The notes under the pieces: generated by a model | Database searches by the model: none | What the model saw: the letters and a program-made list of their open reading frames with translations, nothing else | Told to the model about the DNA's origin: nothing | Part shown: positions 39,365 to 48,149 of the stretch, in pieces | Numbering within the stretch: the first letter of the stretch is position 1 | How the letters are laid out: every line of letters starts with the position of its first letter | Source: Persicirhabdus sediminis | GTDB taxonomy: Bacteria > Verrucomicrobiota > Verrucomicrobiia > Verrucomicrobiales > Akkermansiaceae | Length of the DNA stretch: 64,000 nt | Direction: 5' to 3' | NCBI RefSeq assembly: GCF_016595495.1 | Contig: NZ_JAENIM010000042.1 | Span: 1-64,000, forward strand | Position numbers and translations under genes: made by a program

Positions 39365-41185
39365 ATGACCGAAAAGATCCGTAACATCGCCATCATCGCT
39401 CACGTTGACCATGGCAAAACCACTCTAGTGGATGTACTTCTGGCAGCAGCCGGTTCATTCCGCGAGAACCAAGCAGTCGAAGAGCGCGCCATGGATTCCA
39501 TGGATCTCGAGCGTGAAAAGGGCATTACCATCAAAGCAAAAAACACATCTGTTCTGTGGAATGGCTACACCATCAACATCTGTGATACTCCAGGCCACGC
39601 CGACTTCGGTGGTGAAGTGGAACGCGTCATGAAGATGGTAGACGGCGTACTTCTTCTCGTGGATGCCTACGAAGGCCCACAAGCTCAGACACGTTTCGTA
39701 CTGCGCAAGGCACTCCAGCAGGGACTTAAGCCAATCGTAGTGGTCAACAAGATCGACCGCGACCACTGCCAGCCAGCAGCTGTGCATGATCAAGTACTCG
39801 AGCTCTTCATGGAGCTGGGCGCTACCGACGAGCAGTTCGAGGCACCATTCCTCTACGGATCAGCGAAAAACAGCTTCTTCATCAACAGCCTTGATGACGA
39901 GCACAAGGACGTGACTCCACTTCTCGAGGCAATCGTTGCCAACGTTGAAGCACCAGATGCAGACGAAAACGCACCATTCCAGATGCTGGCAAGTAACATC
40001 CTCTGGGATGACTACGTTGGTCGTGTGGCTATGGGCAAAGTTCAGCAAGGTCGCGTGAAGAAAGGTGACAAAATCTGGCTGCTGCGCAAAGACGGCACCA
40101 AAGTACGCAACACCGTCACTAAAGTATTTGAGTACAGCTCACTCGCTACCGAAGGTGTAGCAGAAGGTGTAGCTGGAAACATCATCGGTGTAGCTGGCTT
40201 CGAAGACGTAGACATCGGCGAGACACTCGGCGCTACCGAAGACACTGCGCAACTTCCATTTGTGGACATCGATCCTCCTACCATCCGCATGCAGTTCTCC
40301 ATCAACGATGGCCCTTACGGTGGCCGCGACGGCAAACACGTGACCTCACGTGCCATCCGCGATCGCCTGCTGCGTGAAGTGAAAACCAACATCTCCATTG
40401 AAGTAGAAGATACCAACCAGGCTGGTGTATTTGACGTTTCAGCTCGTGGCGCCATGCAGATCTCAGTATTGGTAGAAACCATGCGTCGTGAAGGCTACGA
40501 GGTACTCGTATCTCGTCCAAGCGTGATCACTCAGAAGATCGACGGCAAACTCTGCGAACCATACGAAACTCTCTTCGTAGAAATCCCAGAAGAATACCTC
40601 AGCAGCGTCATCAAGGCACTCAACGCCCGCCGCGCTCAGCTGCACAACATGGGCACCAACGCCCACGGATCTACCATCGAGGCCGTCATCTCCACACGTG
40701 GCCTCATCGGCTTCGAGTTCGAGCTGCTCAACCTCACATCAGGTCACGGTATCATGTCTCACCTGTTCAAGGAGTACGCACCACACTGTGGTGACATCGT
40801 CACTCGTACCACCGGTTGTCTCGTTTCAGGCAATACAGGTACCGCCATGACCTACTCCATGAAAGCACTCGAAGACCGCGGCAAGCTCTTCATCGAGCCA
40901 GGCGACGACATCTACGAAGGCCAAATCATCGGTGAAAGCCCACGTATGGGTGACCTCAGCGTCAACGCTATCAAAGCAAAAGCACTCACCAACCACCGTG
41001 CTGCTGGTAAAGACAACAACGGCGCACTCATGCCTCCTGTGAAATTCTCACTCGAGCGTGCTATCGAGTACATCGAGAGCGACGAGCTGCTCGAAGCTAC
41101 TCCTAACCACCTGCGTATCCGTAAGCGCATCCTCTGCCCGCACGAACGTAAGCGCGCCGAGAAAAAACCAAAAACAGAAGAGTAA
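39365..41185 (+). CDS. typA: Ribosome-associated GTPase TypA/BipA
   Basis: 606 residues, a translational GTPase that helps large-subunit assembly and growth under stress. G1 AHVDHGKTT (residues 12-20), G2 region EKGITIKAK, G3 DTPGH, and G4 NKID are all seen, followed by EF-G-like domains II, III and V and the TypA-specific C-terminal domain (GTAMTYSMKALEDRGKLFI). The codon use is strongly biased, as in highly expressed genes. A terminator follows. Confidence 0.96.
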   Translation: MTEKIRNIAIIAHVDHGKTTLVDVLLAAAGSFRENQAVEERAMDSMDLEREKGITIKAKNTSVLWNGYTINICDTPGHADFGGEVERVMKMVDGVLLLVDAYEGPQAQTRFVLRKALQQGLKPIVVVNKIDRDHCQPAAVHDQVLELFMELGATDEQFEAPFLYGSAKNSFFINSLDDEHKDVTPLLEAIVANVEAPDADENAPFQMLASNILWDDYVGRVAMGKVQQGRVKKGDKIWLLRKDGTKVRNTVTKVFEYSSLATEGVAEGVAGNIIGVAGFEDVDIGETLGATEDTAQLPFVDIDPPTIRMQFSINDGPYGGRDGKHVTSRAIRDRLLREVKTNISIEVEDTNQAGVFDVSARGAMQISVLVETMRREGYEVLVSRPSVITQKIDGKLCEPYETLFVEIPEEYLSSVIKALNARRAQLHNMGTNAHGSTIEAVISTRGLIGFEFELLNLTSGHGIMSHLFKEYAPHCGDIVTRTTGCLVSGNTGTAMTYSMKALEDRGKLFIEPGDDIYEGQIIGESPRMGDLSVNAIKAKALTNHRAAGKDNNGALMPPVKFSLERAIEYIESDELLEATPNHLRIRKRILCPHERKRAEKKPKTEE

Positions 41186-41216
41186 AATCTTCCCCAAAAA
41201 ACTAACTCATTTCATC

Positions 41217-41250
41217 AGCCAGCTGGATCCGTCCAGCTGGCTTTTTTTTT
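41217..41250 (+). terminator. Terminator of typA built on CAGCTGG
   Basis: AGCCAGCTGGA (41217-41227) and TCCAGCTGGCT (41232-41242) pair perfectly around a TCCG loop; nine T follow. Both stem arms consist of the abundant CCAGCTGG word. Confidence 0.92.
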
Positions 41251-41287
41251 CACAAAAGTTTTCAGTCGGAAGTTTTCAGTTTTCAGA

Positions 41288-41382
41288 CCTTTGCATTGGC
41301 TCCTTTGCATTGGCTCCTTTGCATTGGCTCCTTTGCATTGGCTCCTTTGCATTGGCTCCTTTGCATTAGCTCCTTTGCATTG
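41288..41382. repeat. 14-bp tandem repeat
   Basis: Seven copies of CCTTTGCATTGGCT in a row (one with TTAGCT). The run is preceded by GTTTTCAGTTTTCAGACC, the same sequence that ends the 7-bp array at 48,081. Confidence 0.95.
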
Positions 41383-42530
41383 GAAGAATATCCTTCCCCA
41401 TTCGACCCGCTGGATCAAACTCATCCACCTGACTAGCCTATAGTTAGGCGGCGCCGAAGGTGCCAAAGAACAAAGCCCAGGGCTTCAGCCCTGGGTAGAT
41501 TCAGCAAAACAAGCGTGTCCTGAAAGGACACCAGAAAACTCCTACCACGCCAGCTAACACATACTCATCTAATCTAGCTAGCTAACTCCCAGCCAAATGC
41601 CAAAGGCATCCAACAGCCTAGCCTATGGTAAGGCAGCGCCGAAGGTGCAACGCAACCATAGGACCCAGCCACACATAAATTCTCAGCTCTGAAAGAGCGG
41701 TACAAGGCATGACCAGACAGACAAACTGAGCCCCCTCTAACAACCCGACCCAAAGTGCTCCACCTAGCTGGCCAGCCCGAAGGGCTGATGGACTCTAGCC
41801 GCGGGTAAGCGAGCCCAGCGAGCGCCACCCGTGGTTAGCCAAGCAAAGCAAAGGATTTCCCGAAGGGAAAATGGAACCCTCCAGCTAGCACATACTCATC
41901 AAACCTAGCTAGCGCCTATCTGACTAGTCTGCGCCCTACAAAAAAGCCGATGCAGTATAACATCCCTGCCTATAGTTAGGCCGCGCCGAAGGTGCCAAAG
42001 AACAAAGCCCAGGGCTTCAGCCCTGGGTAGATTCAGCAAAGCAAGAGTGTCCTGAAAGGACACCAGAAAACTCCTACCACGCCAGCTAGCTCACATTCAT
42101 CCAAACTAGCTAACTCCCAGCCAAATGCCAAAGGCATCCAACAGCCTAGCCTATGGTAAGGCAGCGCCGAAGGTGCAACGCAACCATAGGTCACCAGCAC
42201 CAGACACAATCCCAGCTCTGAAAGAGCGACACACAGAATATATAGACAAACAGTCTGAGGTATGGCCGTTTTCCCCTGTGCTCTGAAGCCATCCCCCCAT
42301 TAGCTAACCATGTCTAACTAGCTGAAATATCCACCTAGCTGGCTAGCCCGGAGGGCTTACAGACTTTAGCCGCGGGTAAGCGAGCCCAGCGAGCGCCACC
42401 CGTGGTTAGCCAAGCAAAGCAAAGGATTTCCCGAAGGGAAAATGGAACCTACCATGCCCTTAACCAACTTGCGCACAAGGCTGCTTTTACATGATTTCCA
42501 TTTCCTCGACTTCAAATAATCAAGAAACAG

Positions 42531-43493
42531 TCAGTTCACTTTTTTAGCAGCCAATTCGTCTAACGAATCAATTCTAGCTTTTTCGTCTTTGGCAACTAAG
42601 CCTTGATACACTCTCAGAGCCTCTTGCATCCCAGCCTTGTGATTGCTTTCAAATTTGTTTGTTGAAATCTGATAATCAACCTGACCAACAATATAAGCGC
42701 CCAGTAACTCCGTACCGTATGGATACTTCAATGTCATCCACGGCATATCATTTTGATTGATAGAAATTGATATTAAAACACTTTCCTCTGCATATGTAAA
42801 AATCTCGGCCAATGCAGCCTTAGCCTCATTGGAATAGGGATTTTCGCGGTAAATTTGAATATTTTTTCCAATATCCTCTTTCAGGTTCGCTTCCAAGACA
42901 CACCCTCTAACATTACGAATAAAAGCGTCCCTTTGCTCATTAGCCTTATCCACCTCATCTTGCTTCGCATGATCAAAACTATATCGAATTTTGATGAAAT
43001 GATTATTATAAATCCCAACACTAATCAGTGAGTGAGTTTGACGCGAGCTTACCTTTTCTTCTGAATTAGCATTTTTTACTATATTATAGCTAGCTGGAAC
43101 GGAAATGAGTGCGAAGGAGCTACCGTCCCCCTGCACACTTGCTTTCCGCCCAATATCTACATTTTCAAACCGCCCCGCCTCTTGCATTGCTCTGATTTGC
43201 TCAGTGACGTTAGAAAGTTCTTCAATGATCAATTTATGACCAGAATCATCCTTAAGATCTTTGCGTCCAGAATCATAGAGATATATGGTTGCTGTTGAAT
43301 TTTGATAATAAAAAGAAACTGATTCCCCCAGTTCCTTTTTATCAAATACATGTACTTCACCGATGCTATGCCCTGCAATTTCAGAAGGTAGTATGATTCC
43401 CGTTTCTTTGTGACAATACACATCCGCCCTCAAGGTGAATACTGGCATGAAAGCCATTAGTATTAGATAACTTATAATCTGTTTGATCTTCAT
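42531..43493 (-). CDS. Secreted protein of unknown function
   Basis: 320 residues with a signal peptide (IISYLILMAFMPVFTLRA, cleavage near residue 23). The mature protein has a Cys pair (YC...GC), a beta-rich first half and a helical, charged C-terminus. The codon use is AT-richer than in neighbours. No known domain. It stands alone between two repeat-rich spacers. Confidence 0.7.
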   Translation of the reverse strand: MKIKQIISYLILMAFMPVFTLRADVYCHKETGIILPSEIAGHSIGEVHVFDKKELGESVSFYYQNSTATIYLYDSGRKDLKDDSGHKLIIEELSNVTEQIRAMQEAGRFENVDIGRKASVQGDGSSFALISVPASYNIVKNANSEEKVSSRQTHSLISVGIYNNHFIKIRYSFDHAKQDEVDKANEQRDAFIRNVRGCVLEANLKEDIGKNIQIYRENPYSNEAKAALAEIFTYAEESVLISISINQNDMPWMTLKYPYGTELLGAYIVGQVDYQISTNKFESNHKAGMQEALRVYQGLVAKDEKARIDSLDELAAKKVN

Positions 43494-43997
43494 TTTTCCG
43501 ATGTCTTGTATTTGTTAGCCGCAAACGCTCACCATTACACTCCCTGAGAGGCCTACGCTTATCAGCCATCTGATGAGCGATCATGTGAACAAGCGCTTAC
43601 CGCACAGTCAGTTAAACAATCCAACACAAACTAACAATACGTTAATCAAATAAAAGCTCATTTTGTTTAAATTTACCATGAGGGCACAGCTAAAAATACA
43701 GTCCCTAAATTTTAGGTCATCTATTCATTACCCCCGACTAATAAATTCCTGAGTAGATTCAGGTAGGAAATCTTCTGGCAAAAGCTAAATCTCAGACGAT
43801 GCCATGCGCAGTCTTCACATTGAAAGCTCTTCTGCCTTCTGCTGCACCCAATAAGCCAGCTAGCCAACACCCAGCCAAATGCCGAAGGCGCCAAAGAACA
43901 AAGCCCGAGGCTTCAGCCCCGGGCAGTTTAAAAAGAACAATAATGTCCTGAAATATCACAGAAACACCACTCCGTTAGGAGGCCAATCGAACCACAA
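43494..43997. repeat. Spacer with a partial hairpin cassette
   Basis: At 43866-43960 there is a divergent part of the island IV cassette (ATGCCGAAGGCGCC, CCCGAGGCTTCAGCCCCGGG, GTCCTGAAATATC with a decayed stem). The rest is AT-rich promoter-like sequence. No gene; the frame at 43879 is a repeat product. Confidence 0.6.
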
Positions 43998-45329
43998 CTA
44001 TTTGGTATTTCTAGCCGCTAGCTTTTCTAGCAACTCGGCATGTGGAAGACCTGAATATTTATCGGCTAACTTCTGACCTTCCGCTTCTCTAGAGGGATTG
44101 GCCTTTTTGTGTTCATCAAGCTTCATGAACTTGTTATAATGTTTGGTCACAAATCTGAAGATATCTTTTTCAGCTAACTGGGCCTGTTGAACTTTGCCAT
44201 TTCCAGCCAGCTTGCTAGCTAGTGATTTAGCGTCGGATTTCACCTGGCTATCACCATCAAAATCGGCCAAAAACTCAGCCCACCCGTACGCTTCCCACGG
44301 TTGATCGTCTACCATCTCCTGCGTCCACTCCCACATCACTTTAGAATATCGATCGCGGTCAGATTTTTCCGTAGAGCTGCGGTTAGCCATAAATGCCTCA
44401 CCTAACACCCTAGCCATACCCTCCTCGATATAAGGAGATCCAGCCCATGAATGCCCCCCTGGGAAAAACCGCAAACGACAGCTCTTAGAGAATTTGTTAT
44501 GTGTCACAGTCGCCCCTGAGCGGTTGAAACAATTGGTCCCTATCAGGCTGTAAATATAGGTAGACCTACTTATCCTAGCCTCACGAGGTTCCCCCTTATC
44601 TGGATACACTTGGTGACCAGAAGCACAGGCTAAAACGCCAGCGACACGTTTATCTAACTCAGCCATCATGAAAGCACAACGTGAGCCGCCAGAAAACCCA
44701 GTAGTCATAGCCAAGCCAGAGCTCAGCGGCAATCTATCATAAACGTCATTGAGAATCGTAGTATTGCACAGGTCACACTGGTCGAAGCCATTCTTCGATT
44801 GTACTGATAGAACTAAGATCACCCCCAAACGATCCGCTCCCTTACGGTAACGATTGAGCGGGCTGGTTTTATTCCCGCCACCAGCAGCCATGATCAACAT
44901 CACTGGCCACTCGCGAGCTGTGTGGAAGCCCTCTGGTAAATACAAATGATAACTCCAACGAGAGTCTGATAGACATTTGATTTCACCGCTAACAACGCCC
45001 GGTTTGGCATCAACTCCAGACACGCTTGTCGCTCCTTTTTCCTCTTCGGGTTCAGGAAGCTCGCGCACGTATTGTTGGTCTTCCTCTGAAAGCTGACTCA
45101 ATTTCAATGTCACTGACTTGCCGCCTGAACGACGCTGCAACTCTAACTGGTCACCACTACGCTTCACCAGCTTGGCTTCCAGCTGGCTGCCGGCTTTACT
45201 TGTCCAAGTTCTCCATTCCTCCGAGCTGGCTTGAGCTGAGGACAACATCAGTATCACCCAACAAGCTAACATCAACAAACTAGCACGAAACAATTTCGCC
45301 AAGCCACTACCGATCATACAAATACACAT
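43998..45329 (-). CDS. SHD1-domain secreted esterase-like protein (copy A)
   Basis: 443 residues with a signal peptide (about residues 12-35). Residues about 38-90 are an SHD1-like domain (WRTWTSKAGSQLEAKLVKRS then LKLSQLSEEDQQYV), often fused to hydrolases in Verrucomicrobiota and Planctomycetota. The central part is an alpha/beta hydrolase: YHLYLPEGF, then the nucleophile elbow TGFSGGSRCA (Ser in G-F-S-G-G), and FFPGGHSW holding the likely catalytic His. It resembles PHB-depolymerase or feruloyl-esterase-like enzymes. The C-terminal ~120 residues are helical. The twin is at 45,558. Confidence 0.82.
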   Translation of the reverse strand: MCICMIGSGLAKLFRASLLMLACWVILMLSSAQASSEEWRTWTSKAGSQLEAKLVKRSGDQLELQRRSGGKSVTLKLSQLSEEDQQYVRELPEPEEEKGATSVSGVDAKPGVVSGEIKCLSDSRWSYHLYLPEGFHTAREWPVMLIMAAGGGNKTSPLNRYRKGADRLGVILVLSVQSKNGFDQCDLCNTTILNDVYDRLPLSSGLAMTTGFSGGSRCAFMMAELDKRVAGVLACASGHQVYPDKGEPREARISRSTYIYSLIGTNCFNRSGATVTHNKFSKSCRLRFFPGGHSWAGSPYIEEGMARVLGEAFMANRSSTEKSDRDRYSKVMWEWTQEMVDDQPWEAYGWAEFLADFDGDSQVKSDAKSLASKLAGNGKVQQAQLAEKDIFRFVTKHYNKFMKLDEHKKANPSREAEGQKLADKYSGLPHAELLEKLAARNTK

Positions 45330-45557
45330 AAATTTAACAGATTTAAACGAACTGTTATTTCAATACGGAAACCTAACTAAGCCAACTAAAATCCCAACAA
45401 AATCAACAAACATGCGTTCTCGCGCTAATTATAACGCAGCTGATGGCTAGAGAGCGGTGTCGCAATTCCCTAAGCTAACTCGGCAATCTGGCAATGCGAC
45501 CATTCGCATCTCCCTGTATCCTTCACCAGCCATGCAGGCCGGTGGACCGTACTCGCG

Positions 45558-46925
45558 CTACTTACCAATTTTTGCAGCTAGCTTTTCTAGCAACTCGGCG
45601 TGTGGCAGCCCTGGATATTTATCAGCTAACTTCTCACCTTCAGCTGCTCTGGAGCTATTGGGCTTCTTCTCGACATCAAGCGCGATGTATTTGTTATAAT
45701 GCTTGCTCACAAACTTGATGATATCTTTTTCCGCCAGCTGCGCCTGTTTGACTTTGTCATTTCCAGCCAGCTTGTTAGCTAGTGATTTTGCGTCGGACTT
45801 CACCTGGCTGTCGCCATCAAAGTCGGCCAAAAACTCAGCCCAGCCATGAGCTTCCCACGGTTGATCGTCTACCATCTCCTGCGTCCACTGCCACATCACT
45901 TTGGAATATCGATCGCGGTCGGATTTTTCCGTAGAGCTACGGTGAGCCATAAATGCCTCACCTAACAACCTAGCCATTCCCTCCTCGATATAGGGAGATC
46001 CAGCCCATGAGTGACCGCTAGGAAAGAACCTCAACCTGAAGTTCTTAGACAATAAGTTGTGAGTCACTGTCGCCTCAGAGCGGTTGAAGCAGTTGGTCCC
46101 TATCAGACTGTATACATAGGTTGATTTTCTAAGCTTAGCTGACCGTGCAGGTCCACTATCAGGGTAGATACCGTGGCCAGACCCGCAGGCTAACACACCA
46201 GCGACACGCTTATCTAGCTCAGCTACCAGATAGGCACAGCGTGAGCCGCCAGAAAACCCAGTCGTCATAGCCAAGTTAGAATGCAGCGGCAGCCTATCGT
46301 AAACGTCATTGAGAATTGTCGTATTGCACAAGCCACTTTCACCAAAGCCATTTTTCGACTGTACGGATAGAACGAGGACCACGCCCAAACGATCAGCCAC
46401 CTCACGATAACGGTTCATTGGATTGCTGGTTTTGCCGCCACCGGGCGACATGATCAACATCACCGGCCACTCGCGAGCCGTATGAAAACTCTCAGGTAGA
46501 TATAAATAATAGCTCCAGCGAGATTCTGATAGACACTTGATTTCACCGCTAACAACACCCGGCTCAGCATCCACTCCTGATACGCTGGTGGCACCTTTTT
46601 CCTCCTCAGGCTCAGGCAGCTCACGCACGTATTGCTGGTCATCAGCTGACAGCTGGCTCAGTTTCAAAATCACTGGCTTTCCTCCTGAACGACGCTGCAA
46701 CTCTAGCTGGTCGCCACTTCGTTTCACCAGCTTGGCTTCCAGCTGACTACCAGCTTTACTCGTCCAAGTCCTCCACTCGTCCGAGCTGCCATGCGCAGGT
46801 GTAGAGGTCAGCAATGCCCAACAAGCGACAAGCACCAACCCTATGCGATAGATACGACTCACCCCTTCAACACCCGAATAAATAGACATATATATTACAA
46901 ATAACGAATCTTCATTCGAATACAT
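45558..46925 (-). CDS. SHD1-domain secreted esterase-like protein (copy B)
   Basis: 455 residues, same architecture as copy A and about 80-85% identical by eye, including SHD1, TGFSGGSRCAYL and FFPSGHSWAG. The first ~25 residues differ, so the signal sequences diverged or the start is not the one used (ATG at 46892, in MSIYSGVEG, is possible). The ~230 bp between copies contains degenerate upstream sequence shared with the region before copy B, as expected for a tandem duplication. Confidence 0.82.
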   Translation of the reverse strand: MYSNEDSLFVIYMSIYSGVEGVSRIYRIGLVLVACWALLTSTPAHGSSDEWRTWTSKAGSQLEAKLVKRSGDQLELQRRSGGKPVILKLSQLSADDQQYVRELPEPEEEKGATSVSGVDAEPGVVSGEIKCLSESRWSYYLYLPESFHTAREWPVMLIMSPGGGKTSNPMNRYREVADRLGVVLVLSVQSKNGFGESGLCNTTILNDVYDRLPLHSNLAMTTGFSGGSRCAYLVAELDKRVAGVLACGSGHGIYPDSGPARSAKLRKSTYVYSLIGTNCFNRSEATVTHNLLSKNFRLRFFPSGHSWAGSPYIEEGMARLLGEAFMAHRSSTEKSDRDRYSKVMWQWTQEMVDDQPWEAHGWAEFLADFDGDSQVKSDAKSLANKLAGNDKVKQAQLAEKDIIKFVSKHYNKYIALDVEKKPNSSRAAEGEKLADKYPGLPHAELLEKLAAKIGK

Positions 46926-46988
46926 TCAGCCTAACCAGCCAACTAAAAAGCGCACAAACAAACTAACGAACATGCGTCCACGACATCG

Positions 46989-47747
46989 TTAAACAGACAT
47001 ATCAACCTTCTCGCCACAACTTTGCTTTTCGTATGAGACGACATGAACGCCTCGGGAGTAGTGACATCTGGGAATATCGGAGCTAACAGGAATGCCAGTC
47101 GCGTCAATGATGTCGTTGCTGAATATTTCGACTTCAGCACTTTGTAGAGGCCATGCCACGTGGTGAACATCTACACGTTGAAGCTCTCTATCACCTGACA
47201 TGGAATACAGGCAATATCGTTCTGTGGCCCAATGCTCAAACGTTCCCGGTATCGCAAAAAACTCTTTTGCTGTCGGTCTATATCTAGCGTGAAAACTGAC
47301 GCTGTCGCTCTTTCTTTGGCTTTGGAACTCATGCCCATCCGTTAGTTTAGACAGCTTTTGCTGCGCGTAGTGATAGGGTAAATTGTAAAGGGCTCTACCG
47401 CCAATGACGATGGGGTATGAATGGGCGTCTAGACTGAAGAACCACACTCCGGGTTTGCCGTCGACCACTACATAAGTACGTAGGTTCAGCTCAGGAAATG
47501 CTGAGAAATACGGCATGTCAGGAAATGGACGTCGCATCACTCCTGACATCATGAATGGCACCAGACCAAGCCACGCGGTGCCTTCATATAAATCTAACTC
47601 GACGCCTGCGGGCAATCTCTTCTCTAGCTCTTGATTGGCCACAGTGTAGTGCAGAAACGCTAAATCTAACTATGACTGCCGCCACTTCCATGGACTGGCT
47701 GGCAATGGCCAAGGTCGGTGATCGATTTCTTTTAGCGATGGATGCAT
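46989..47747 (-). pseudogene. DUF2071 (YqjF-like) gene with in-frame amber codon
   Basis: From GTG at 47642 the frame encodes 217 residues of DUF2071: LPAGVELDLYEGTAWLGLVPF, then FPELNLRTYVVVDGKPGVWFFS. Upstream, the same frame reads from ATG 47747 through HRPWPLPASPWKWRQS, then TAG (47670-47672), then LDLAFLHYTVANQEL. Family members carry RPWPLP..PW.M.QSW.DLLF..W.V at the start, so the TAG replaces a Trp (TGG to TAG). The product is either truncated or restarted at GTG, or the gene is dead. The family function is unknown. Confidence 0.82.
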
Positions 47748-47761
47748 TTTTTGAGGGGTAA

Positions 47762-47965
47762 TTAATACATCATTAGGATAATTGCTAGAAGAACAAAGAT
47801 GCCAATAACAACCGACATCAATGCCTCCGATCCAGACTCTTTCCCCCAATCTAGCTTTACCTTGTTGAGAGTCACAATCCTAACAAAGACATGCCCAATC
47901 AGACTGAAAACAGTCCAAAATAGAAAATCCACAACGACTACAAAAAATATGTCTATAACTAACAT
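47762..47965 (-). CDS. Small two-helix membrane protein
   Basis: 67 residues with two hydrophobic helices (about residues 3-30 and 49-66) and a short charged loop (KVKLDWGKESGSE). It ends 14 bp before the start of the DUF2071 gene on the same strand. No family is recognised. The start has no clear ribosome-binding site, so the call is moderate. Confidence 0.5.
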   Translation of the reverse strand: MLVIDIFFVVVVDFLFWTVFSLIGHVFVRIVTLNKVKLDWGKESGSEALMSVVIGIFVLLAIILMMY

Positions 47966-48080
47966 GGCATGAGCTTTCTAGATGTGTTGGGTTTCACAGG
48001 TCTTGAAGATAGCGTTCGAAGCGACCGCTTTCTATTATAAAACACATCATATTTCGCATCTAGCAGAAATAAGGATTCAG

Positions 48081-48136
48081 TTTTCAGTTTTCAGTTTTCA
48101 GTTTTCAGTTTTCAGTTTTCAGTTTTCAGTTTTCAG
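48081..48136. repeat. 7-bp tandem repeat TTTTCAG
   Basis: Eight perfect copies of TTTTCAG (preceded by ATTCAG). It runs into ACCTTTGCATTG, the sequence that starts the 14-bp array at 41,288. Confidence 0.95.
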
Positions 48137-48149
48137 ACCTTTGCATTGA

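Larger units (their letters stand above)
41186..42530. repeat. Repeat island IV: two copies of a ~530-bp hairpin cassette
   Basis: After the typA terminator and the 14-bp tandem array, two directly repeated blocks (about 41435-41880 and 41962-42450) carry the same hairpins in the same order: GGCGCCGAAGGTGCC, CCCAGGGCTTCAGCCCTGGG, GTGTCCTGAAAGGACAC, ATGCCAAAGGCAT, a CCTATGGT...ACCATAGG stem, GCTCTGAAAGAGC, AGCCCGAAGGGCT, a CCGCGGGT...ACCCGTGG stem, and TTTCCCGAAGGGAAA. CAGCTAGC-type words link them. No gene. Confidence 0.85.
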
